Below, piece after piece: positions 48,430 to 60,317 of a stretch of 64,000 nt of DNA. Positions within the stretch are counted from its first letter, which is position 1. Every line of letters begins with the position of its first letter. Source of the stretch: Pinus tabuliformis (Eukaryota; Streptophyta; Pinopsida; Pinales; Pinaceae); contig CM062816.1 in NCBI GenBank assembly GCA_031772625.1, positions 835,534,033-835,598,032 of the forward strand, written 5' to 3'. Both the position numbers and the translations under genes were made by a program. The notes below the pieces were generated by a model, which searched no databases, was not told where the DNA came from, and saw nothing but the letters and a program-made list of their open reading frames with translations.

Positions 48430-49700
48430 TACAACAACATAAGGTTGGTGATCAGGACGTGGCTTTTCATCTCATGACCAATGGTTTAGTCACATTTAGG
48501 GATAAGATCTACGTGCCAAACAATAGTGAGCTCAAGAATCTTATCTTGAGGGAATTTCATGTTAATCCGTAATCAAGTCACCCAAGATATCAGAAGACAT
48601 TGACAGTGGTTAAGAAGTTTTATCACTAGTCGAACTTGAAGAAAGAGGTGTCTAAGTATCTTGTGAAATGTTTGGATTGTTAGCAGGTAAAAATAGAGTG
48701 TAAGCATCCAAATTGTTTATTGCAGTCAATTTTGAATCGAGAGTGGAAATGGGAGCTCATTTCCATAGACTTCATTATAGGTTTGTCGAGGACATTGAAG
48801 TAGCATGATTCTATTATGGTTTTGGTTGACAGGTTCACCAAGGTAGCTCATTTCCTTGCATTTAAGTCTACAAACTCAACTAGTTATATAGCTTAGATTT
48901 TCATCAGGGAGATAGTGAGATTTCATAGTGTTCCCAAGAAGATTATATCTGACAAATATGCCAAGTTCACTTCTAGGTTTTGGAAAGAGTTGTTTGCAGG
49001 TTTGGGGACAAATTTATCTTTCAGTAGAGATTACCATTCATAGATAGATGGAAAAAAAGAGAGGGTTAATAGGATTCTCGAGGACATGTTAAGAATGTAT
49101 GAATGCATCAACAGAGGAAGTGGGAGGAGTATCTTCCACTCATAGAATTTGCATATAATAATGGGTATCGGGAGACCCTGAAGATGATTCAATTTGAGGA
49201 AATTTATGGGCGGATTTATAATACTTCCATCAGTTGGAGTAATCCAATGAACAAGGTATTGATTGAACCGAACATGTTGGTAGATATGGAACAAGAAATT
49301 CAGGTTATCAAGACGAATCTAAAGGCATCACAGGATATGCAGAAGAGTTATGCAGATAAGCATAGGGTATTTACGGAGTTTCAGGTTGGGGAGCATGTGT
49401 ACTTGCACATCAATCCCAAGAGGATCTCCTTGAGGATTGGATCATGTGCCAAGTTGGCACCTTGATATTGCAAGTATTTTGAGATCCTTGAGAGGATTGG
49501 ACCAGTGGCCTACCTACTTGCACTACCTCCAATAGTGAAATTCCATGATTTTTTCCATGTTTCACTGCTTAAAAGATACATGAAGGATGTTGATCATGTT
49601 ATTGACTGGTCTATATTGTAGGTGGAACCAAAAGGAGAATTTCAGCTGGAACCTCAGTGCATTTTGCAGTGAAAGATGTTCATGCTCCGAGATTGAGCAA
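48430..49700 (+). pseudogene. gypsy integrase, second interior (decayed)
   Basis: More complete than the first copy: zinc-binding region with VSKYLVKCLDC near 48645, core start (WKWELISIDFI near 48745) and MVLVDRFTKVAHFLAFKS near 48820. Then come FIREIVRFHSVPKKIISDKYAKFTSRFWKEL near 48900, EYLPLIEFAYNNGYRETL near 49130 and a C-terminal part with FQVGEHVYLHINPKR near 49380. The tail continues to about 49770. Stops occur, for example near 48679, and the second core Asp motif reads SDKYAKF. Confidence 0.88.
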
Positions 49701-49842
49701 TCGAGCAAGTTAAAGTTCAATGGAATCACTTTGTGTCCAATGAAACTACATGGCATATGGATGATTAGATGTGGGCTATGTATCACTTATTCGTACATTG
49801 AGCAGATGTATTCTGATATATGTGTTTGATATTGTGTTTTGG

Positions 49843-49931
<89 letters not shown>
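49843..49931. repeat. Compound microsatellite (TA)n(GA)n
   Basis: About 19 TA units (to 49880) followed by about 25 AG units (49881-49931), in the 3' non-coding part of the second interior. The matching place in the first interior (near 42911) has only a few TA units. Confidence 0.97.
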
Positions 49932-49933
<2 letters not shown>

Positions 49934-50127
49934 CCACATTGAGTTGTGTTATAAAGCTCCAATAAGCAGTATGGTATTCATGGTATGATGGTCATGGTAT
50001 CAACGGTATTATGTGATGTAAATGTCACATCGAGGTGTATTATAAATCTCCATGGGTAGAATGTGTTTTACTGGTTTATAAATTTCATTGAAAATAGAGG
50101 ATGATGTTCCCCCAAGGGGGAGGGGTT

Positions 50128-52109
50128 TGTAACAACCCTTGGTTGATTTCCTACGTAAATAAATATAAGATCAAGGTCATGGGACATGTATTCCAAGTTG
50201 AATGTTGGGTAAAACATAATGATGGGTATCATTGGTACTTAATAAATGGGTATGGAAATTGGTAAAGGCAAAGAGGCAATGATTGGCATTTATTCATGAA
50301 AATAAATGAAAATAGGAGAAAAGGGAGATGAAGGGTCACAAATTTGCATGAGGAGGAAAATGAAAAAAATGGAGGCCTCAATAATAAAAAAGGCTTCTGA
50401 GGATCAGTTCACTGCTTTTTTCAGTTGAATTTTTTTTAGTTTAGCTTTTACGGGTTTAGATTTTGTTAGTTCAGTTTTGGAGCTCTCTTCTATTATTATA
50501 TTTTCTCATACTCTTGCACACTTAGAGTATTATTAGAGAATTCTTGGAGCACTTTGGCATACATTGGATTTCGAGAAAGAAGGCAAAGGAAAGCAGGAAA
50601 GTGCAAGGGAACAATTGGATCAACAACTATAGATGGGTTGCTTTGTAGGTAAAGGTTGTGTGTGTGATTTCCTTGCTGATTTTTGGATGCATGATATATG
50701 CATGCGATTATCTGGTTATGTGTTGTCATTGGCATGGAGGATTTCCTGGAGTGGCAGTGGTTTTAGCCTAGCCTTTCCTTGCCATTTCCTAGATAGCCAT
50801 GGTGTTGTGGGTTTTTCCACTTGATTGTTTTTTATTAGTGCTCATAATTCCTCACTATTATGGGTTGGAATAAACACTCTGGAAGCCCTAGATTAGGTTG
50901 GGGTGAGTTACTAGTCCTGAAGCCTAGTTTGGGACAAACACTCTGGAGCCCTTGGTGGGTTGAGTTACTAGTCCCTGGATTCGGGTTGGAAAAACACTCT
51001 AGAGCCTTGGAAGGTTGTGTGTTGATTTATTAGTTATTGGAGCGCTGGAAAACTTGGGTATAGACCGATTTGGTTGGTGTTAGTGATGTCTAACCGACGA
51101 GGTGGAATCAATGTGGTTGATGGTTGAGGTGGTTTGTCCTTTGGAAGCCCTGTTTGGTTTTTTCTTGGTTTATTCCATGAGATCCTACATTCATGCTTGG
51201 AATATGGAGTAGAAGTGATTTGATGGAAGAGAAATTTGGTCCATCCCAATCTATGGTTGGGTGGTCCATGAAAGTCCCTGACTTGGTTGGTATTTTCATA
51301 TGTTAATATGAGGTATTTCCTTATTGTGATTCATGTATATTTGTAGTGATTATGTTGGAAATATTATGGTTGATTTTCCATGGTTTCTATGTTGGTTATT
51401 TTTCGGTTATATGTTTATATATGAAGTGTAACATCTATGCATCTTGTCATGAATTGTTTAGTTATTGATTGGTTGATGAATATATGGACTAGTAAGTGTT
51501 GGTACAACTCTTTGGAGATAGCATATGGTTTTCTTGGTGATTCTCAAATGAATCTCAGATTATTATGATCATATATGCATTCATGACCTATAGCTTACAT
51601 GTTTTCCACATGCATGACGAAATATATAGTGTGTTCTAGGCAGTCTAGGTCAAGTACTTGATTCGATTTTGAATGATTAGCTTTATCCTTATGTCAATAA
51701 TGACTCTGGAAAGTCTCAAATAGTTGTGGGCAGTGGTCTGGAGGTTGGCCTGGAATTGTGGCTGAGATCTTGAGATCGCACCCTCTGAACTAGAAATCTT
51801 GGGCTATAACCACATGGAATTAGTGTCATGCATGTGGTTGGAGCCCTATAACCGCACCCTTACAGGATTGTATGTACGGTTGGGATGTTAAGTCAAATAA
51901 AAGCAGCCCCAACTCAGGGTTTGGTCACTTGGGGAAGTTCTTTGACCCATGAGTGTGCCATAAGCCTTGAGGAATGTCTGTGAGTTGTCAGTTGTTGGCC
52001 ACACTTACATAATTGAATCTTGGAGGTCATGTCATGTCATAGTAACACTTATCTCATGTTTACCCTAGAAGGCTTGTGAATTTGGGTAATTGTGGGAGGG
52101 ATGGTTACA
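50128..52109 (+). repeat. Tandem array LTR 3 (1982 bp)
   Basis: TGTAACAACCCT to GATGGTTACA, preceded by AAGGGGGAGGGG and followed by the AAGAG duplication. Confidence 0.92.
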
Positions 52110-52114
52110 AAGAG

Positions 52115-53575
52115 AAGAAAATTTCATTGAGTAGAGGGAAAGGTGTCACTATTAATCATATTCATAATAATGAGTAGAGGCACTATAAGAATTTCACCTA
52201 TGAATGGTTGTGGCGAAATCGAATATCCTTGGCATGAAAGTTAGGTTCAAGGACCAAAACCTCACCATAAATTTAGTATTCCTACTTATTGAAGGACAAT
52301 GTAAGGCTATTAGGGAATATGAATTTTCTCTCCTCCTCCTCCTGGTTCTGGCTCTCCTAAACCATTTACTTACCTCCAACAATGAAATGAATTGACCTCC
52401 TCTTGGAATATTTAATGGGATCTCCTCACAATGTTGTTCCATGAATAAATTCCTCAGGTAAAAATCAAGCTTAACTACTTTCATTGTAAATCAGAATCCA
52501 TATTTTATTGATCATTGCTTTATACCTTCACTACACCTTGTAACTAATTTATTAAATCTATGCATGTGTAGGTGGATGAGCTAGAGATACAAAGTGAACT
52601 TATCTTCTACTCTCAAGCATAATTACATGACATCTCCACTCCATTGTTCTTAAATGGAAAGATCTAGAAGAAGTTTTGTTTGGTAGATTGGGTGACAAAG
52701 GTATTATGAGACGTCTAAGACCTCTAATTCCATGTTTTTTGAGGAAGGCACTAGATAGTAGATTTCATGGGGTTAGTTTTGAACCTTATTTATCGAGGCC
52801 CTAAGAAGTCCAAATAGAAATTGATTTGAGAATTTAGTAAAACCCACCATACAAGGATGGGTCACCTTCTAGGTATAATGTTCAGCAAAGTGGTACCTAC
52901 TGTCAAACTTCTTTTCAGAGTTCAACTTAAACCCTTCCTTACTACCAAGGACTTTGAAGCAACCTTGGGAGGGGGATGTCGGTGTTGTGGAGGACCACAT
53001 TTTGAGCAATACTTCCTGGATAAAGTAATCACAAGCCTAGTCTACACTAAAGCAAATTGTTACTGAAAATATGGGAAAAGTTGTAGGATTGACGGAGTTG
53101 TCCAAAATCACCAAGGTAAGCATCAATAAAAATTATGTAATATTAAATGTGTTTATATTTTAATTTTAATTAAAAGAAAATTTATTTCACCTTATGCTTT
53201 AGTTAGATAATGGTAGCAATAGATAAAAGTGGTTTTGACTTGGTTGAGATGGCTTTGGTTCATAAGAAAGTGGTTGGCTCCTAAGTAAAGGGACTTAATC
53301 TTGATTTGTGATTATACCTTATGGATTTTTATCTTTATTCATCTACCCTTTGTTCCTCTAATTTCATAGTAAGATTGGATTTCCTTGAAGAACATTAAGT
53401 TATTTTGGATTGTTGGGGAAATATTTTGAATTTAATAGATGAGTTGGGATACCCAATGAATCTTTAAGGAAAAAAGAGGTTAGTGTCTTTAAGACTTATT
53501 TTATCCCTATATTGGAAGTAAAGGCTCAGGAAAGGTTATTAGATATATGCGGTGATGGTTTTAAATGAGGATTTT
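52115..53575 (+). other. Mostly unassigned; possible gag zinc-knuckle remnant
   Basis: An open stretch at 52857-53066 contains GGGCRCCGGPHFEQYF followed by a Lys-containing tail. CX2CX3HX4 with Phe for the last Cys resembles a gypsy gag knuckle of the CGGPH type. Flanking sequence is AT-rich without other motifs. Weak evidence. Confidence 0.35.
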
Positions 53576-56045
53576 TGTAACATAGAAAACCCCCTAAACA
53601 CCATTAAGTTGGGGAAGTAATTTTTTCCACTTAGTCATCCCTTTTGAGCACAAAACTAAAGCCCACTTTGAGCACATGAGCTCATTTTACTTGAAAATAA
53701 CTTTCCAATAATTGTATTCTTGTTCAATTTCAAGCTTTGAGCAAGAAGTTATCACCCTCTCAGGTTCTCATGTATACTACATCAACATACATGCTCCAAT
53801 ATTGTCACTATGGACCTTGTCCACACCATCATCCATACATGCCACATCATCACATGTACATGACATGTTGGAATTATTTTACACTTTAGTTCTATGATCC
53901 ACATCTTCATTCTATATAATCATGTCATTGTTTACTCATCTTAAGATTATTTTGTGCCTTATGCAACATTGGGTGTACAGCGCCTTATTATTTTTCTTGT
54001 GCAAAACATTTTTATTGCACTCATGACTTTTTTTAGTGACATATCATGTCTTAGAAATTTTCGTCACCATGGCATATCACCTCTCAAGAAACTCTTCATT
54101 TCCATCACAAGGACTTCATTTTGTCCTTACTTTACCATATCCAAAATATTTATTTTCACATCACAAAGTAAATCTTCCTTTATTCGTTATTATGCAACAA
54201 TATTTTATTTTGGGTGACATATCACTTCCCTTTATTTTATTTTTGTGTGATAAAGGGAATATTCCTTCCTTACTTCATTCTTCTTCTCTTCTTATTCACT
54301 TTCTTTTTCATTCTTTACTTTGGTTCCTCATTGTATTGCACCTCAACAAAGATTGTTTCCTCGCAATAAAGGGAACTCTCCTTCCCTTGACACATCCCAT
54401 TATTATCTTTCCATGTGATATATCACACCAAAAAAATATATTAGTGTGATCACCACACCAAATAGTTCTATTTTTGTGTGACATCAAAGATCTTATTTTT
54501 CATGAAGTTCTACCTCTTTTTTAGTTTATTGTATCTCCCTAAAGGCTTTCCTCATGCAACATTTCTCCTGTATTGCATCTATAAAATGATCCTTAGGTTG
54601 ATACAAAGGATTTATCCTCTTATTATTGCACCAAACAATTTGATTCATGGTAATTTTTTAATCTCGCAATTTATCTTATTGCACCAAATAATTTTTATTT
54701 TCAACAATATATTGGAAACTATCTTTATCACCATGAGAAATAGGGGAGAATCCTTCCTTTATCGCACCAAAGATATTTCTTTTTTGTGATGTATCATACT
54801 AGAATATTTTCTTGGAGAAATATGTTGCACCATGAGAACATGTTCATTTCAATACACTACATTCACCAATATTTCCATAAAAATTAAAGTCTCAAAGCCT
54901 CCTCCTTAAGCTAAGAAATCCTGCATTGTCACAAAAATAAAAATTTTATAGTTCCTACATCCTAATCTCATTACCTTATATTAAGTTATTAACCTACCTT
55001 CTAAATGATTGACTTTTATGACTAATTTATAAGTATTATTAGTATATGTACGAGGTATGTGTAAGCTAGCTACATACCCACACCTTGCACAAATACAATA
55101 GTCACATGTAGCCTATTGTGCTATATGATTAATTAAAAGTTAGGGTTGATTAGAGAATAAACTATGATTAATCTTAAGCTTGATTAATGATCAAGCTTAT
55201 GGTTAGCCTTAATCTTTCTTAATAGTTAATCTTGATTAGTGCTTTCTTAGCCCTTAAGCTTGACTTATAATTAATAAATTATATTTTAACATGATTATTC
55301 AATATTTAATTGATAAGATTATTGTGAATCCATAAGGTTGATTGACATGATTAAATATTATTATTTTATTATTTGTCTCTTGAATGCCCTGACATGGTGG
55401 TTCCCTTGAATTAATTCAAGGATAAGAGAAAAGTGGGAGGGGCTCGAGGAGAGGGATGGGGGGGGGAGGGGAGGAGTTCATGACATAAATGAAGTGTGTG
55501 GCAATTATTTTGAGTGAGTAGCATTTATTTTGAGGGATGGAATTCACTTGGGAGGAGATATAAGTGTGATAGGAGTTTGGAAGAGGAGAAGTCATTTTTG
55601 TTGCATAGGGGAACTTGGGGGAAGGAAGATTGATATTTTGGGAAATTCTTACAAGATATTTTGATGGAGGATTTGGAGTGGGAAAAAGAGTGGGGGGGAT
55701 CAATTTCATACACAGTACGATTGTAATTGGACTTGGGCTCGGAGGGATAAGGAACCTATAGATGTTCCTTGGGCTATGAAGTTTAATATACTACCTAGTT
55801 GGAAAGGTGGCATATTTAATTAAGCAACTCCAGTGGGAGCACTGCAACTGAGCCACCATAATCGGGTATTGTTCTTGTTCTTCTTATTGTCTAAATTATG
55901 TAAATTGTTGTAATTCAATTATGTTACATTTTTTTTTATATGCCATTGTTAAAAAAACTATTGTGTTGTAAATATGGCATTTTTTGTTGTGAAATTATGT
56001 TGGAATTTTATTTATGGTTTGAGGACCCCAAGATGGGTCCTTACA
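53576..56045 (+). repeat. Candidate LTR ending at a Met-type primer site
   Basis: The right edge is GGGTCCTTACA (56045), followed two bases later by a primer-like TGGTATCAAAGT. A possible left edge is TGTAACATAG at 53576, giving TGTAA/TTACA ends, but no second LTR is seen, so that edge is a guess. It includes degenerate repeats with GCACCAAA motifs (54130-54840) and a hairpin at 55176-55198. Confidence 0.4.
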
Positions 56046-56047
56046 CA

Positions 56048-56059
56048 TGGTATCAAAGT
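56048..56059 (+). other. Primer-binding-site-like sequence
   Basis: TGGTATCAAAGT; the first eight bases equal the Met-tRNA site. It follows an LTR-like TTACA end. Confidence 0.65.
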
Positions 56060-57709
56060 TAGATTCAAAATTTAGGCCCCAAAACCCACCTACACACTAA
56101 CAACCCTACACCCTTGTTCTAACCTCGTGCATGCACACAAAAATCCTTAACTACAAACAAAAGACACTGTGTTATATCAAAACTTAACCAATAAATAAAT
56201 AAATAAAGTACATACAATCATGTAAACAAAAAAACAACAAGAAGTCAATATTTTAGTGCGAAGAATGCACCATTATATAACCAAGTGATCATTTATCTCT
56301 TCATGATCATCGTAAACCAACACAAGCATCATGAAGTTAGGATGCATTGTCTAAAAATATAGGCATATCTTTTATTTTATTTACTGAAGGTCCATGTACG
56401 AGTCTGAGGTAGAACTATGGTCATACAAGATGCTAGTCTAGTTTATGAGGGTCCTTGGTACACCTTCTAACTTACAGTAACCTTTATGAAAGTGTCTAAG
56501 TTCTCATTTTCCTAAGCTCATTCTTGGTTGGGAATTACTGGTTTTAATTATTTAACAAGCCTATTACATAAATCTAATTCAATGCTTTCCTATTCTGCCA
56601 TCTTAGGCACATCCATCCATATGGATTTTGTTTCAAAGGCATTTGAGTGGAATGTGTTTTAATAATGTGTTTTTCTACATGAATTATTAGGGTAAAAAAT
56701 GATGCAAAGGTAGTGTTGTAGCACTGCAACACCCTTCAAAATTTTGGCTTACACTCAAATTTAGGAGCCTTCCTTGGTCTTTCCCTTAGTTGTTGCAAAC
56801 ACTTGAGCTCATTTCATGAGCTTTCTTAGAGTCTTTTAACCCCTTTTTCTTGTTTGATCAACTGTCATCTTTTGGCATGTTTGACTGTTTTGTCATGCTT
56901 GCAGACCTTTCTAGTGATCTCAAATGTTGGTCTCTGTGTGTTCGAGTTGTCCTAGCTATGTAAACACATGTCGTACTCATACACAAATTTTTAAGCATTG
57001 TCACACAAGTGTCGTCACAATCGTCCTAAAGTCTATCTCAAGTGTTGCACTTGTTGCTTCTTTTATAAGACAATAACACAAAGGGTAATGCTTTGTCTTG
57101 TTGTTCCAATGGTATATGTTGTCGTGTCGTCAAAGTATGCTAAGGGTGTGATCACAAGTTCAAGTTTTACACAAGTTCACCTTCCTCCCACACTTAGCCA
57201 TTTTCTGAAAATATTTGTGACCCGGAAACTCAGTTTCACCTGACCTCGACTGAACTGTGCACTACGCAGTCTCAGCCAGTGCAACATTTCTACCTAGAAC
57301 TGTGCAATGCGCAGTCACTGTCCCCTAGGGCAGTTGCACTGTGCAATTCCAGAGTTGAGCAACCTCCCTTCATCCCTAGAATTGCGTAGTAACTCCTCCT
57401 AGCCTAACTTGAACTGCGCACTTCACAATCTCAGTGCTCAAGCTTCTCCCTTTTGGTACCCTGTTTTGTCCCCACTACCACTATTTTCCACCTCCATTCT
57501 TGTCCTTTTTGTACTCCTATACCTATTCTACTGCCATTTTTCTTGCTCCAAAACTGTCAAAATCCTATTAAGAAGTAAAGCATTTCATTGTGTCATTTTG
57601 TTGTTTATTAGTTAAATTTAAGTGAATTTGAGTTGTTACCAAGGAACTAACTAATCAATATGGTCGAGTGTGGATATTGCACCAGCTGAGCAGGATGAAA
57701 TTAGGAGAG
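56060..57709 (+). other. Interior remnant without coding motif; GCGCA-motif repeats
   Basis: After the primer-like site no gag is recognisable. At 57245-57435 several degenerate copies of ACTGTGCANTRCGCAGTC-like sequence recur every 45-60 bp. The rest shows only short chance frames. Confidence 0.45.
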
Positions 57710-59960
57710 TGTTGGTCCATGAACCATGTTCCCCCATTTTTTTACTCAACAGCCATTTCAGGGTCAATACTTAACAATGCAAAGGGTGGATAGGCCGCAT
57801 ACTTCTAGATGAGCGAGCTACCTCCAGCTATGCTCGAACAAGTTCAACTTCTACTACGATAAATATCTCCACTATCCTCACTGAATTTAGCTTGTACCAA
57901 TCCTAGGGTTAGTTGAGGGTTGTTATGGTAAATTGAACAGGTTGTTCCAACGATCTAATCTGGAAGTTCGATTTAGCCGAGCTATTAGAATTTGCTATGT
58001 ATGGTTCAGTTTGTTTTTAACCAAGTCGATGCCTATAAAGGTTACTCTGTAATAGTTAGGAAGGTAGTGAACATAAGGATATACTGCCATTTGTATCTTT
58101 TATCTCCAGACATATATTTTTAATTAAAAGATTGTTATGATGGCGATGTATTGAGTTCAGATCAGTTTGTTGGATGGTTCATTGTGAATTCATGAATTAG
58201 TTGTGATTGAAGCTTTTCATTTCCTATAGGTAAGTAAGCTCCCCAGGTGTGGTCAGGCCCACCACTATCTGGGATCAGCTTTGTATCATTTCTTAGGAAT
58301 ATAGCTGTGTGATAGTCATAACTACTTTTCGTTTATCTCTGGTTTTTCAATTGTTTATATGTTGCATGAGGTTTCTATTGAATTTGAAACGATTTTGGTA
58401 TGTTGACTATGTGATGTGTTTCCATATCCTTTACTCCAACAATTTGAATGTATGGGTCTCGTGTGATTGGCGCTCCTATTTCTAAGGTAAAGTCATACTC
58501 TGTTTACTAAAGCCACCAACCGTATTGCCCTGACTGTGCTATCGAGGTTATATAAAACTCGTTTTAATCATATTATAAACTGAATTCTTGTGGTAGGATG
58601 GTCCATCTAATGAAAACACAAAGCAACCCTCAAACAGAATTCAAGATAATTCATTGAGTAATCGGGATTGACCTGATGTGAGCTTAATTATGCATGAAGT
58701 GGATTTCATATGATTCCGAATAAATCGAATTTGCTTATTTCTTTTAGTGATCAAATTGGTTGGTTTCCTACCGAATTATTTTCATAGATGCGTGTGCCAT
58801 ATAAATATTGCTTTCCAGACTAGGTGATTAAGTTAGCTTAACATCATTTGATATTGTCTTGTTTCTCAAATAGATTCTCAATTCCTTAATTAAATCACAG
58901 ATCGATTTTGGTAAACGATTTAGTTTTAGTTTCCAGTGCAATTTCCCTTCGTTTTGAGTGTTGAGCTTCCAACCTAAGATAGTTTCCATCAAAGATGTGC
59001 TTGATTTGATTTTGAAGTTAGGTTGCAGAGTGTTGGTTTGCTGAGATTTTGAATAAGTTTGCTTGAGTTTAATTTGAGATTTATGCCACTATAGGATAGT
59101 TTCCTGAGTACAGTTTTGTGTGCCTAATACCAATTTATAGTTGTTTTATTTGTTGTCATTCTTAAGAATAGAGTTAAGGCTTGAAACTTGTTCTTAAGGT
59201 TATGATAGATTAGGAATATGTATTAGTGTGAGAGATCAAGTTTCCTGGTTAAGGGTGTGAAATAGAGTATAGGTTTAAGTTTATCAGTTTACAGACAAGC
59301 TTTCATTGGTTTGACAAGGAGAGTTGGTATTTCATTGAGTTAAGTTTTCCTTTCATGATGGTTGAATGCTAGAAGATTGTATTTTGATTTGAAGTTATTG
59401 TGTCTTTTTAATTTCAGGTACAAGATTTAGATTTGTACTTAGTTAAACAAGCAAGAGGATTGAATAGGTTTTTAGTCAGAGATTCTTCCGAGTTGTGTCC
59501 AAGAGTGAAGCTTATCATAGATTTGAAGTTACCTTTGGAAAGTTTAGTTTCAAGTTTACTTGCCTTCCGAACATGCTTGAAGTAGATTAGAATTTGCAAC
59601 TTTTCATTCAAGAGTAGCATAGGTAACAGAATTAGGGTTTCTTAGGGTTTTCATGAGAGCTGAGTTATTTGATAAAGTGTTTTAATTGGAAGTTTTTGCT
59701 TAGCATATATCTTGTGATTCAGATTGGGATTTCATTTAAGTATAGATTCATTAAGAGTTTCAAGTTAGAATTTGATTATTGATTCTGCTAGCTAGGGTTT
59801 GATGAATTGTGTGCTAGATTCAGCTAACTCATTTCATAAAGGAAACCATTAGAACTTTGACCAAGAACTGAATTTAGAAAGTGCAATACAACTCATGTTT
59901 ACGAGCCTGGATTGACATATAGATGCAGGAGAATTAATACACCTATTAAATCTCTCAACA
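57710..59960 (+). repeat. Athila-like element 5' LTR (left edge tentative)
   Basis: The right edge CTCTCAACA (59960) directly precedes an Athila-type primer site, so this is LTR sequence. The left edge at TGTTGGTCC (57710) is chosen because it gives TGTTG/CAACA ends and a length near 2.25 kb, plausible for this lineage. With no second LTR in the window it cannot be confirmed. Confidence 0.5.
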
Positions 59961-59963
59961 TTT

Positions 59964-59981
59964 TGGCGTCGTTGTTGGGGA
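59964..59981 (+). other. Athila-type primer-binding site (Asp tRNA)
   Basis: TGGCGTCGTTGTTGGGGA; Athila/Tat elements use TGGCGCCGTTGCCGGGGA, so three C-to-T changes only. It sits three bases after the LTR end. Confidence 0.88.
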
Positions 59982-60317
59982 AGTTGTAATTTCTTATTCA
60001 GGTAACTATTATTATTTGAGTTTCAGGATCTTGCAGGACTGTCAGAGGGCGGAGAGTGTACGGTAAGACGTGAGTGAAGAGCCACACATCCACTTTTGTG
60101 GGGTTGCTCCAAAGTCTAACCGATCACTGCTTGTTCTTGAGTTTTTATTTCCTTTATCTTTATGCGTAGGAGTACAGGTAGACCTAGAGATAGCAAGGGT
60201 AGATTTATTTCCAGTTCTAAATTTCCTGCAACCTTTGGATCAGTTAATATACTCATTCTTACTGTTGTTAATCAATACACATGACTGAGACAAGAAGGAG
60301 GAAGTGTTGATACCAAC

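Larger units (their letters stand above)
32393..52109 (+). mobile_element. Tandem Ty3/gypsy array: LTR-interior-LTR-interior-LTR
   Basis: Three LTRs (32393-34325, 43129-45120, 50128-52109), each TGTAACAAC...GGTTACA, separate two interiors in the same direction. Both interiors begin with a Met-type primer site and end with a polypurine tract, so the middle LTR serves as 3' LTR of one and 5' LTR of the next. AAGAG occurs just before the first LTR (32388-32392) and just after the last (52110-52114), and is absent around the middle LTR. The array thus behaves as one insertion later expanded by unequal crossing-over, or inserted as a concatemer. Both interiors are decayed. Confidence 0.93.

Noticed and set aside
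54036..54789. Hydrophobic frames (137 and 103 codons) that could be membrane proteins
   Set aside because: The Phe/Leu/Ile/Ser content follows from pyrimidine-rich repeats; no start context or domain, and they lie within a candidate LTR.
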